This document shows, piece after piece, positions 9,501 through 17,189 of a stretch of DNA of 64,000 nt (position 1 is its first letter; each line of letters opens with the position of its first letter). Made by a program: the position numbers and the translations under genes. The DNA lies in the NCBI RefSeq assembly GCF_000092825.1, contig NC_014168.1:2471946-2535945 (forward strand), given 5' to 3'. Source of the stretch: Segniliparus rotundus DSM 44985. Lineage in GTDB: Bacteria > Actinomycetota > Actinomycetes > Mycobacteriales > Mycobacteriaceae. The notes beneath the pieces are model-generated. The model saw only the letters and a list, made by a program, of their open reading frames with translations. It searched no databases and was not told the origin of the DNA.

Positions 9501-12465
9501 CACCGGCACGCCGAAAGGCGTGCAGCTGACGCACCGCAACATTCTCACCCGGTCGGCGGCGACCGCGCAGATGAACGGTTTCGGCTCGGCTGATATCTCG
9601 TTCAACTGGATGCCGCTGGAGCATGTCGGCGGCATCGTCATGTCCCATTTGCACGACGTGTATGTCTGCTGCCAACAGGTCCACGCCGCCACATCGTGGG
9701 TGCTCGCGGACCCGTTGCGCTGGCTGGCCGTCGCCGACCGCTACCGGGTGAGCACAACGTGGGCTCCGAATTTCGCGTTCGGACTCATCGCCGACCGGCT
9801 TGCGGAGACGGCCGAGCCGGAACGGTTCGACCTCTCGCCTTTGCGGTTCATTCTCAATGGCGGCGAGGCTATCGTGCCGCGCACCGCACGGCGGTTCCTC
9901 AGGATGATGGAGCAATTCGGCCTGCCCCGGACCGCGATGCGGCCGTCATGGGGGATGTCGGAGACCTCCTCCGGGGTTCTGTACTCGGAAACGTTCTCGC
10001 TGGAGACGACCACCGACGCCGACCAATGCACCGAGTTGGCGAAACCGCTCCCAGGGACTCGGATGCGGATTGTCGACGCGGACGACAAGGTTGTCCCTGT
10101 CGGCGCGGTGGGCCGGGTCCAGATCAGCGGCCCCACGGTCACGCGCGGGTATTACGCCGACGCGGAGCGCACCGCGGAAGCGTTCACCGCCGACGGCTGG
10201 TTCGACACCGGCGACCTCGGGCGGATCCAGCATGGCGCGTTGGCGCTCACCGGCCGGGCCAAGGACGTCATCATCGTCCATGGCGTGAACTACACCTGCC
10301 ACGAGATCGAATCCGCAGTCGAAGAATCCCCCTTCGTGATGCGCTCCTACTCCGCAGCGGTCGCGGTGCGGCCCGAGGGCAGCGACACCGACGCGTTGGC
10401 GATCGTGTTCAGCCCCCAACCCGAAGCCGCGGAGGACGAAGCTTTCGCCGATATCCGCGCCCGCGTGTTGGCAGTCGGCCCGAACCCTGATTTCCTGATT
10501 CCCGTTGCGCCGGAGAACATCCCGAAAACCGATATCGGCAAGATTCAACGCACCTTGCTGCGGGAACGGTTCGCCGCTGGCGAATTCGACCATGCGATCC
10601 GAGGCCAAGGAGCGGGCGCAAGCGCAGCGAACACCTTGCCGAACTGGTTCTTCCAGCCAGTTTGGCATCGGCGCGAGCGGGCTCGGCGCAGCGCCGTCGT
10701 GGAAGGCGGTGTGCTGATCACGGGCGAGCCAGGAGCGCTCGGGGCGCAGCTGGCGGAGCAATTGGGCGCGCGCGGCGTTCCGGTGGCGCGCGCGGACGCG
10801 AAGGACGTCGCCGCAGGTTTGGGCTCGTGCGCAGGGCAAACAGCGATCCGTGCCGTCGTGTGCTGCATCGCGGAGCAACCCGGGCACGCGAACCCCGACA
10901 GTTCGCAGGAGGCGTTGCCAGCCAGCGTTTTCGAAGTCGCGCGGATACTTCGGGGCTTGGCTGGCGAGAGCCAGCCGCCCGCGCTGTACGTCGTCGGCTG
11001 TGGGACGCAGGCGGTCACCGACACGGACGCGGTCGAAAGCGGCCTCGCGACAATTCCGGCGCTGCTGCGCAGCGCGGTGGCCGAGACGCCTGGGCTGCGG
11101 GTGCGCTTCATCGACCTGGACCCGGACGATCCGGGCGCCGGAGCCCATCACGTGGCTGGCGAACTGGGCGAAACCGCCCACGACGGAGAAATCGCCTACC
11201 GGGGCGGGGTTCGCTGGGTCAAAGGGCTTGAACGGCTGCCTGACGAGCCTGGCGCCCCAGCCGACATCGCGCCTGGCACGCTGCACCTGATCAGCGGGGG
11301 CCTCGGCGGGCTGGCCTATGAGCTGGCCCGGCTGCTGGTAGAACGCTTTCACGCTCGGGTGCTGCTCATCGGGCGCCGCGATCCGGCCCCCGGACAGCTC
11401 GCAGCCCATCGGCGCCTGTCTGAGGCCGCAGGCCATGAGGCAGTGCGATACCACGTCGCTGACGTGTGCGATGTCGGCCAAGTGTGGAACGCGGTCACGG
11501 AGAGCGAGCATGACTGGGGCGCGCAGCTGTCCGGTGTCTGGCATCTGGCCGGCGCGTACCGCGAACAGCCGATGGCCACAACGACGGAAGCCGAACTCGC
11601 GGATGTCGCCAAGGCGAAAGTCGCAGGAGTCCGCGCCTTGCATCAGATCGCCTTGCGCCGGCCCGGCGTCCGCTTCGTGTCCTTCTCCTCAGTCAACGGA
11701 TTTTTCGGGGGCGCTGGCGTCGGCGGATACTCGGCCGCGAACGCCTATCTGGACGCGTTCACCCTGTATCAACGCCGCAACTGCGGCATCGCCGCGCAGA
11801 GCATTGCGTGGACGATGTGGGACCACATCGGGATGTCGGCTCATGTGGAGCACCCGGAGCTCACTCGGGCAAGGGGCTACCATGTCCTCAGCAGATCCGA
11901 TGGGCTCAACTCGCTGTTGATCGCGCTGGCCCACGACGCGCCGCACATTCTCGTCGGTCTCAATGACGCCAAGCCCATGGTCCGCGCGCGTTTGGCCGGG
12001 TTGGCTCCGACCAAGCACCTGCTTGTGGCAGATCTGCCGCAAGCCGCCCCCGAACGCGCTGGCGTGCTCGTGCACGACCGATACGGCTGTGTCGTGCCGA
12101 CTCGTGTCGAATCGCCCAACGCCGCCCGCGAATGGGTCGCGGCGCGCGATGACACCGAACGCCGGCTGTCCGCCATCTGGCAACAGGTTCTCGGTTCCGA
12201 CAACTTCGGTGTGACCGACAGTTTCTTCGAAATCGGCGGGAACTCCGTGCTGCTGGCTCTGGCGCACAGACTGGTGCAGGAAGCGTTCGAACGGTCCATC
12301 GCGCTCGTCGATCTGTTCCGCTATCCGACGGTCAGCACCCTGGCGGCGTATCTGTCCGGCACCAGCACGGCGCCCGATCCCGGCGATCCGAAATCTGACT
12401 TTGGCAGCGACCGCGCGCGAATCCGCAAGGAAGCGCGCCGACGCACACGCCCGAGCCGCGCATGA
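6529..12465 (+). CDS. Hybrid NRPS/PKS synthetase: C-(A remnant)-AL-KR-carrier
   Basis: A 1978-residue multidomain synthetase. A condensation domain spans about 27-450, with HHIIVDG and its catalytic His pair at 164-165. Residues 470-790 look like a shrunken adenylation domain with no TSGSTGxPKG loop. An intact AMP-forming acyl ligase domain follows (about 870-1360, LLTSGSTGTPKG near 987-997). Then comes a complete ketoreductase: structural half about 1385-1570, catalytic half from 1585 with GGLGGL, SSVN at 1720-1723 and Tyr1734. A carrier domain ends the protein (GGNS, Ser1906). The ligase resembles acyl-CoA-ligase-type loading domains more than amino-acid A domains. The C terminus is basic. 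The GTG start overlaps the upstream TGA, with GAGGAAG as RBS. The substrate is unknown; a hydroxy or keto acid that is then reduced would fit the KR. Confidence 0.87.
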   Translation: MTVDVPSVDVPAAGLASAAGTEEEITLFRASFAQQRMWFLSKLDPGNPLYNVPIILQFDGAVRPDALQRALAEIVSRHEILRTTFVEFEGELMQAVAQSAAIPVPVTEIEPTPGQPQAPTRRADVRAAVRDLVTAPFDLSAGPLLRAHLLDLRDGVSLFVATMHHIIVDGWSIGVLCEELRALYQAEVTGVAAALPPVRLHMGDIAEDERERASGPAYARHREYWKAQLAGELTAPELPFDRDRPSHSTSRGASLDFTVSSAQMAAMAALGRDMDVTAFMTLLAVFYTLLYRYNGSHDQVVGAPMANREDSRTAGLIGLFVNTIPLRARIDPDAGFAELLASVREVTLGAYEHQELPLEQIVEEVAPERLPGRNPLVAVLFAMQSPPPANLDFAGSSASFVGMPTEATRADLELHFWPRKDHIAAQFVYSTELFDAATVEHIRDDYLALLDAAIASPHVPIRSLPMGTEEAPVVQNLAPLLEHAGSSVAVTGGGGEITHAELRETAAALAEALPEARGGVVALALERGPDLVAALVAAVSVGAQRVVWLPPSHPAPYRERALCEWAPSVVVDEVRVAGARAAGTSAPLTANAAAGQLDSGLAEMLAALLHSGRVHLDRPEPVARTVLTADRRFAPPGVLGELCVGPLDTGVLPTGVPARVRRDSCVEIARAPRGIAWDGYRWADLSTVEAVLLNNPLIDDCAVLSRRTDSGATELVAYVATCAPVSAHRLSELARAALPAPLTPRAFVLVAALPVTSTGALDIAALRRLPVIDDELIAQWSAQLPEATRVQAVPDIAEPPRIRVLGPPAHGAPELAAHAAEPTRDELSVLDGGPAVDPTVLSLPDALVRAAHETATTELVFLDESGAERRLTYAALLDAARRVLGGLRASGLVPGDLAIVHLPRNDDFTAAIWGCFLGGFVPVPVAANSAGGADKTAEAWNTLGQPLVIGEFAHPAARTALIGDLLAHEPDAEHHRPDPDALALLLLTSGSTGTPKGVQLTHRNILTRSAATAQMNGFGSADISFNWMPLEHVGGIVMSHLHDVYVCCQQVHAATSWVLADPLRWLAVADRYRVSTTWAPNFAFGLIADRLAETAEPERFDLSPLRFILNGGEAIVPRTARRFLRMMEQFGLPRTAMRPSWGMSETSSGVLYSETFSLETTTDADQCTELAKPLPGTRMRIVDADDKVVPVGAVGRVQISGPTVTRGYYADAERTAEAFTADGWFDTGDLGRIQHGALALTGRAKDVIIVHGVNYTCHEIESAVEESPFVMRSYSAAVAVRPEGSDTDALAIVFSPQPEAAEDEAFADIRARVLAVGPNPDFLIPVAPENIPKTDIGKIQRTLLRERFAAGEFDHAIRGQGAGASAANTLPNWFFQPVWHRRERARRSAVVEGGVLITGEPGALGAQLAEQLGARGVPVARADAKDVAAGLGSCAGQTAIRAVVCCIAEQPGHANPDSSQEALPASVFEVARILRGLAGESQPPALYVVGCGTQAVTDTDAVESGLATIPALLRSAVAETPGLRVRFIDLDPDDPGAGAHHVAGELGETAHDGEIAYRGGVRWVKGLERLPDEPGAPADIAPGTLHLISGGLGGLAYELARLLVERFHARVLLIGRRDPAPGQLAAHRRLSEAAGHEAVRYHVADVCDVGQVWNAVTESEHDWGAQLSGVWHLAGAYREQPMATTTEAELADVAKAKVAGVRALHQIALRRPGVRFVSFSSVNGFFGGAGVGGYSAANAYLDAFTLYQRRNCGIAAQSIAWTMWDHIGMSAHVEHPELTRARGYHVLSRSDGLNSLLIALAHDAPHILVGLNDAKPMVRARLAGLAPTKHLLVADLPQAAPERAGVLVHDRYGCVVPTRVESPNAAREWVAARDDTERRLSAIWQQVLGSDNFGVTDSFFEIGGNSVLLALAHRLVQEAFERSIALVDLFRYPTVSTLAAYLSGTSTAPDPGDPKSDFGSDRARIRKEARRRTRPSRA

Positions 12466-12496
12466 GCGAGCATCACGCCGACAAAAGGAGCCACTG

Positions 12497-13309
12497 ATGA
12501 CAGAAATCGAGCTGCGCGGAGCGGCCGAGACCGCGATATGGACGCTCTACACCCGCGCTGTCGAAGCGCAACGACCCGATAGCGTCTTGGACGATCCCAC
12601 ATGCGTCCAAGTGTTCGAGGCGATCGATTATCCTTATGAGCGCACATTCGGAAAAGACCAGTCGGGAATCCATGGCGAGAAATCACGGATCTTCGACACC
12701 GTCGTGCAGGGATGGCTGGCCGAGAACCCTCGTGGCACAGTCGTCGAGCTGGGCGCTGGCCTGGAAACCGAGTTCCACCGCGTGGACAATGGCACTGTTT
12801 CCTGGATATGCGTCGATCTCCCAGAAGTGATCGCAGTGCGGAACAGGTTCCTCCCTGCCACCGAACGGTGCCGCAACGTCGCCGCCGATGTGCGCGATCT
12901 GTCCTGGTGCGACCAAATCGAGGCAGGACCTGTCCTTGTCACCGCGCAAAGTCTGCTCATGTTCCTCAGCGAAGAGCAGGCGCGGGAGCTGGTCGTTGCC
13001 ATCGTCAAAAAATTTCCCGGCGCGGAGATCGTTTTCGACGTCATTTCGCCGACAGTGTCCAAGAGGACCATCAAAGGGTACGACCTGACGGAGCATTACC
13101 GATTCCCGGTGTTGCACTGGGGCGTGAAGAAAAAAGACATCGCCGCGCTGGTGCGGCAATGGCATCCGGATCTGCGCATTGTGAAGACGCACAGTTTCGG
13201 CGCGGTCCACGGAATGCAGAAGGCGATCAAACCGCTCGCGCTGCGGCTTCCCGGTCTGCGCGAAATCCTGCCAAACGTCATTCATGTGCAAAGCCGCGCC
13301 GACCGATGA
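12497..13309 (+). CDS. SAM-dependent methyltransferase (LCMT/PPM-like)
   Basis: A 270-residue class I methyltransferase of the leucine-carboxyl/TcmP-like type. It shows the R-A-x-E N-terminal helix region, a glycine-rich SAM motif VVELGAGLET, and an acidic WICVDLPEV strand. The ATG is preceded by AAAAGGAG at 12483-12490; the frame is open upstream but that part has no RBS. It follows the hybrid synthetase by 31 bp on the same strand, so it probably decorates the product as an O-methyl ether or ester. It converges on the NRPS gene on the other strand. The acceptor cannot be told from sequence. Confidence 0.82.
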   Translation: MTEIELRGAAETAIWTLYTRAVEAQRPDSVLDDPTCVQVFEAIDYPYERTFGKDQSGIHGEKSRIFDTVVQGWLAENPRGTVVELGAGLETEFHRVDNGTVSWICVDLPEVIAVRNRFLPATERCRNVAADVRDLSWCDQIEAGPVLVTAQSLLMFLSEEQARELVVAIVKKFPGAEIVFDVISPTVSKRTIKGYDLTEHYRFPVLHWGVKKKDIAALVRQWHPDLRIVKTHSFGAVHGMQKAIKPLALRLPGLREILPNVIHVQSRADR

Positions 13310-13385
13310 CCCCGCCGGGCGCGCGGGTCCGCGCAGCGACGTCCCGCCGCCGGCCTCCTCCCCCGACGGCGTCGGCATGCTCGCG

Positions 13386-16300
13386 CTAGGGCATCGGCAT
13401 GGCGGCGACCTCTAAATAGACCTCAGCCACCTTTTCGAGCCGACCGGGTTCGGCTTCTTTGGCCTGCAACCGCTCCGCAAGCCCGGCCACAGTGCGAGCG
13501 GCGAAGAAGTCGGCGACGGCCGCCTGCGGCGAGTCAAGCCAATCCCGGATCTGCGACACGGCTTTGATCGCCAGAATCGAATCGACCCCGAAGCTGAAAA
13601 AGTCGTCCAGGACGCCGATCTCGCCGCCCACCACCTCGCCGAGGATGCGCACAAGCGCTGCCTCCAAGGAAGTGCGCGGGCTGACGCCTTCCTGCGCTTG
13701 CGCGGCTGTCTCGACCAGCTTGCGCACGGCGGCCCGGTCGAGTTTGCCCACAGCGGTCAGCGGCATGGCTTCGAGCAAGACGACTGTGTCGGGAACCATG
13801 TGCGCGGGCAGAGCGCAACCGAGCGCAGCCCGGACGCTGTTCGCGTCGAGATCAGCCCCAGCCTCGACCGAAACAGCGCCGACCAGCCGTGTCGTCACGC
13901 CCTCCAGAGGCACGACCACAGCCCTCGCCACACCAGGAATCCGCCGCAGAGCGGTCTCGACCTCGCCGAGCTCCACGCCATAGCCGCGCACCTTGATCCG
14001 ATGGTCCATGCGCCCGACGAATTCGAGCACACCGTCCGGCCAGCACCGAACCAGGTCGCCGGTGCGATACCAACGCTCGCCCTGATACTGCACGAACCGC
14101 TGCTCCGTGCGCTCGGGATCGCCCCGGTAGCCCTCAGCGATCCCGGCTCCGCCGACCCAGTACTCCCCTGGCACCCAATCCGGGCAGTCCTCGCCGCGAG
14201 GATTCACCACCCGGCACCGCACACCGGCGAGGGGCCGCCCGAACGGGATGGCCCGCCAATGCGCGGGCGGGCTGCCCTCTTCGTTCGGCACTTCGAAAAC
14301 TGTGGAATGGATCGCCGTCTCCGTCGCGCCGCCCAAACCAGCGAAACGCGTCTGCGGCGCGCGGACGCGCAGGCGCCGCGGCAGGTCGGCGCTCACCCAA
14401 TCGCCGCCGGCGAGCGCGACGCGCAAGGAGGGGAGATCGCCCGAGCTGGCGTCGAGCAGCAGGTCGAGCCAGCCGGGCATCCAACCGATGTAGGTGACCT
14501 CGTGCGTGCGCATGAGCTGCGCCCACAGGGCCGGCTCCTGGCGCGAGGCCTCCTCGATGACGACAACCGAGCCGCCGACGCTGAACATGCCGAAAATGTC
14601 GAACACCGACCAGTCGCACTCCAACGGGGAGAGCGACAAGCATCGGTCCGTCTCGGTGATCCCGAACCGGTCCACGACAGCTGCGATGGTGTTCATGGGG
14701 GCCCCGTGCCGAAGCTCGACGCCCTTCGGCTCGCCGGTCGAGCCAGAGGTGAAGAGGACATACGCGAGATCGTCCGCAGTCACCGCAACGGGCTCCGGCA
14801 ACGGCCTGGGATGCTCTGTCGCGCTCGTGGCCGACACGGCGGGAACCGTGCCCGCCCAGGCTTCGACGGAAGCGGCCGCGACGTCGTCCGGCGCGATCAC
14901 AGCAGCGATTCTCGCAGTTCGCGCGATCTGCTGGCGCCGCGCTTGCGGCTGGTCCACGCCAACTGGCACATACACCCCGCCGCTGGCGAGCACGCCCAGC
15001 AGAACCGGGATCTGCGCCGCGCCTTTCGCCAGGGCGACGGCGACGGCTTCGCCGCGCCGCACACCGAGCTCGGCGAGGGCGCCCGCGACGGCGAGCGCCT
15101 GACGGCGCAGCTCTGCGTAGGTGGTGACCGAGCCGTCCTCGGCGATGACGGCGACCGCGCCCGGATTGCGCTCGGCGTTTTCAAAGAACCCGGTGTGCAG
15201 CGCGCGCTGGGTGTCGGAGGCGGGGGCGGAGGCTCGCAGCGCTTCGCGCACCTCGCGCTGCCGCGCGGGCAGCGCGCCTTGGCCCGAAAGCGCGGCCCAC
15301 TGCTCGGGGTCGGTCGCGAGCCGTTCGATTTCCGCTGTGTACCAGGCGAACATCGCCTCGACAACGCCGGGACGCAGCAACGGCTCGCGCACGTCCCAGT
15401 TGAGCAGGAGCCCGCCGTCGATTTCGGTGACCTGCGCGTCGAGCGCCACCTGTGGGCCTTGAGAAAGCACATGCACCGGCTTGCCGAATGTTTCGGCCAC
15501 CCCCTGCGCGAAGAGTTCCCCCAAACCGATGGCGCTCGTGTACACCACAGGGGCGAGGATCTGCTCGCCGTGCAGGCGGCTGAGGTCCCGCAACACGTTC
15601 AGCCCTGAGTACGCGCTGTGCGCCGCCGCCTCGTGGAATGATTGTTGCAGGCTGCAGGCGCGCTCGCCGACTGTCTGGGGCTCGGCGAGGTCCACGCTCA
15701 GCATCACGGAGGAGGTGAAGTCGCCGACGACCCGGTCGAGCCGAGAATCGGCCGCGTCACGGGTGAACAACGGCAGGTTCAACAAGAACTTGGGGTTGGC
15801 CGACCAGTTGCCGATCGCGGTGGCGAAGATCGAGGCAAGCGCCATCGCCGGCGTCACGCCCCGGGAGCGGCAACGCTCGAACAAAGCCTGCTTGCGCTGC
15901 GGCGAGAGCCAGTAATGGCGCCGCGTCGCGCGGGGCGAATGGGCGAGACCGGACTCCGCCTCGGGCAGAACCGGCAGCTCCGGCGGGGGCGGCAACGCAG
16001 CAAGGCGCTCTGCCCACCACGCCCGGTCCGTCTCTTCGCGCGAGTCCGCGACGGCGCGTTTTCGTTCCAGGTGCTCCTGGAAGGTGATGCTCAGCGGTTC
16101 GAGCCGCTCGCCCCGGTAGAGCGCCGCGAGATCGGCGACCAGCACGCGGTAGCTCATCGCGTCAGCGGCGATCATGTCCACGTCCAGGCACAGCCTGCTC
16201 CGCCCGTCCGGCAGCGAGACGAGCAGGACGTCGAAGACCTGGCCCTCGTGCACTGCGAGATGCTGATGGCTCTTTTGCTCGCGGATCAGTTCGAGCCGCT

Positions 16301-16880
16301 CTTGCGCGTCGTGCTCCGCAAGCGCGCCGAGGTCCTCATGGGCGAACACCTGCCCGCCCGCGGCCGGCAGCACCCGCTGCGCCCCTTCGGGAAGGATCTG
16401 CACGCGCAGCATCGGATGGCGCTGCACCAGCAGGTCCACGGCGGCCTTCAGCCGCGCCGGGTCCACATGCGCGCCGTCGAACTCCACATACAAATGCGCC
16501 GCGACGCCGCCGAGCCGCTGTCCGCCGTCGCGGCCGACCCATTGCGCGTGCTGCATCGCCGCGAGCGGGAAAACCTTGCCGGCGCTCGCCAGTTCGCCGG
16601 CCTGGACCGGGGCGGCCGAAGATCGGACCGCCGGGGAGGGCTTTTTCGGCGCGTTCTGCAAGAGCGCATGCCATCCGGCCAGCGTCGGAGCCGCGGCCAA
16701 CGCCCCGAACGCCACATCGACCCCCTGTTTGCGCCATGCGCCCGCGAGGGACATCATCCGGATCGAGTCGAGGCCCAGCGAGATGAGGTCCGCGTCCGTC
16801 GCGAGCGAGTCCGGCGGAACAGCCAACACGCCAGCCACCTGATGACGTATCTTTTCTAAAGAAATCACCGGCTCGCTCAC
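13386..16880 (-). CDS. NRPS: ArCP-heterocyclization-A-PCP (MbtB-like layout)
   Basis: A 1164-residue NRPS. The N-terminal carrier has LGLDSIRMM (Ser39), the signature of aryl carrier proteins. A cyclization domain follows (about 70-515) with DMIAADAMS, matching the Cy motif DxxxxDxxS in place of HHxxxDG. The A domain covers about 555-1055 (FTSGSTGEPKG, YRTGDLV, KVRGYGVELGEVE) and the terminal PCP has FGVDSI. Cy-A-PCP modules join an aryl-type acyl group to Cys, Ser or Thr and close an oxazoline or thiazoline. MbtB of mycobactin has this order plus a thioesterase; none is present here. The pocket region CDWSVFD differs from the usual Cys code, so the substrate stays open. GTG16880 has GGAAGGAG 5 nt upstream; an upstream GTG at 16895 lacks RBS spacing. 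Two IdeR boxes lie upstream. Confidence 0.9.
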   Translation of the reverse strand: MSEPVISLEKIRHQVAGVLAVPPDSLATDADLISLGLDSIRMMSLAGAWRKQGVDVAFGALAAAPTLAGWHALLQNAPKKPSPAVRSSAAPVQAGELASAGKVFPLAAMQHAQWVGRDGGQRLGGVAAHLYVEFDGAHVDPARLKAAVDLLVQRHPMLRVQILPEGAQRVLPAAGGQVFAHEDLGALAEHDAQERLELIREQKSHQHLAVHEGQVFDVLLVSLPDGRSRLCLDVDMIAADAMSYRVLVADLAALYRGERLEPLSITFQEHLERKRAVADSREETDRAWWAERLAALPPPPELPVLPEAESGLAHSPRATRRHYWLSPQRKQALFERCRSRGVTPAMALASIFATAIGNWSANPKFLLNLPLFTRDAADSRLDRVVGDFTSSVMLSVDLAEPQTVGERACSLQQSFHEAAAHSAYSGLNVLRDLSRLHGEQILAPVVYTSAIGLGELFAQGVAETFGKPVHVLSQGPQVALDAQVTEIDGGLLLNWDVREPLLRPGVVEAMFAWYTAEIERLATDPEQWAALSGQGALPARQREVREALRASAPASDTQRALHTGFFENAERNPGAVAVIAEDGSVTTYAELRRQALAVAGALAELGVRRGEAVAVALAKGAAQIPVLLGVLASGGVYVPVGVDQPQARRQQIARTARIAAVIAPDDVAAASVEAWAGTVPAVSATSATEHPRPLPEPVAVTADDLAYVLFTSGSTGEPKGVELRHGAPMNTIAAVVDRFGITETDRCLSLSPLECDWSVFDIFGMFSVGGSVVVIEEASRQEPALWAQLMRTHEVTYIGWMPGWLDLLLDASSGDLPSLRVALAGGDWVSADLPRRLRVRAPQTRFAGLGGATETAIHSTVFEVPNEEGSPPAHWRAIPFGRPLAGVRCRVVNPRGEDCPDWVPGEYWVGGAGIAEGYRGDPERTEQRFVQYQGERWYRTGDLVRCWPDGVLEFVGRMDHRIKVRGYGVELGEVETALRRIPGVARAVVVPLEGVTTRLVGAVSVEAGADLDANSVRAALGCALPAHMVPDTVVLLEAMPLTAVGKLDRAAVRKLVETAAQAQEGVSPRTSLEAALVRILGEVVGGEIGVLDDFFSFGVDSILAIKAVSQIRDWLDSPQAAVADFFAARTVAGLAERLQAKEAEPGRLEKVAEVYLEVAAMPMP

Positions 16881-16954
16881 GCAAGCTCCTTCCACTCCTG
16901 CGACGTTGGCTCAGTCCGCATTTGACATCCGGTCCTCGGAATTCGGCACCCAGA

Positions 16955-16973
16955 GTAGCATAGGCTAACCTTA
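16955..16973. promoter_or_regulatory. IdeR/DtxR iron box 1
   Basis: The sequence GTAGCATAGGCTAACCTTA matches the mycobacterial IdeR consensus TTAGGTTAGGCTAACCTAA at 15 of 19 positions, including an unbroken TAGGCTAACCT core. It lies 74 bp upstream of the NRPS start and between two divergent genes. IdeR with Fe2+ represses siderophore genes from such sites, so the NRPS is expected to be induced under iron starvation. Confidence 0.78.
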
Positions 16974-17020
16974 CTTTCCTCCGCATGACAGGGGGCTGCG
17001 GGTGGATTACACTAGGAAAG

Positions 17021-17039
17021 TTATGCTAGCCAAACCTAA
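17021..17039. promoter_or_regulatory. IdeR/DtxR iron box 2
   Basis: TTATGCTAGCCAAACCTAA matches the IdeR consensus at 15 of 19 positions, with a perfect AACCTAA right end. It sits 66 bp from box 1 on the PPE side, so each divergent promoter appears to have its own box. The leader from here to the PPE start is about 150 nt. Confidence 0.72.
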
Positions 17040-17189
17040 ACCATGCTTCGCCGCGGCGCCGGTGGTCGCCGCGGGGGTTGGCCGCCGCGCGCTCGGGGAC
17101 GTGAGCCGCCGGGCGCGGTCCTCGGCGCAAACCCTCCGCGAAGCGCGGCCCGTGCTCCTTGCGCCACAGGAAAATTCGGAGGTTCTGTT

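Noticed and set aside
2-16880. Assignment of the locus as a standard mycobactin cluster
   Set aside because: Only the NRPS layout is MbtB-like. MbtA, MbtE, MbtF, MbtG and MbtI equivalents are not visible, and the PKS/hybrid architecture and the Dap and cyclitol genes do not fit mycobactin.
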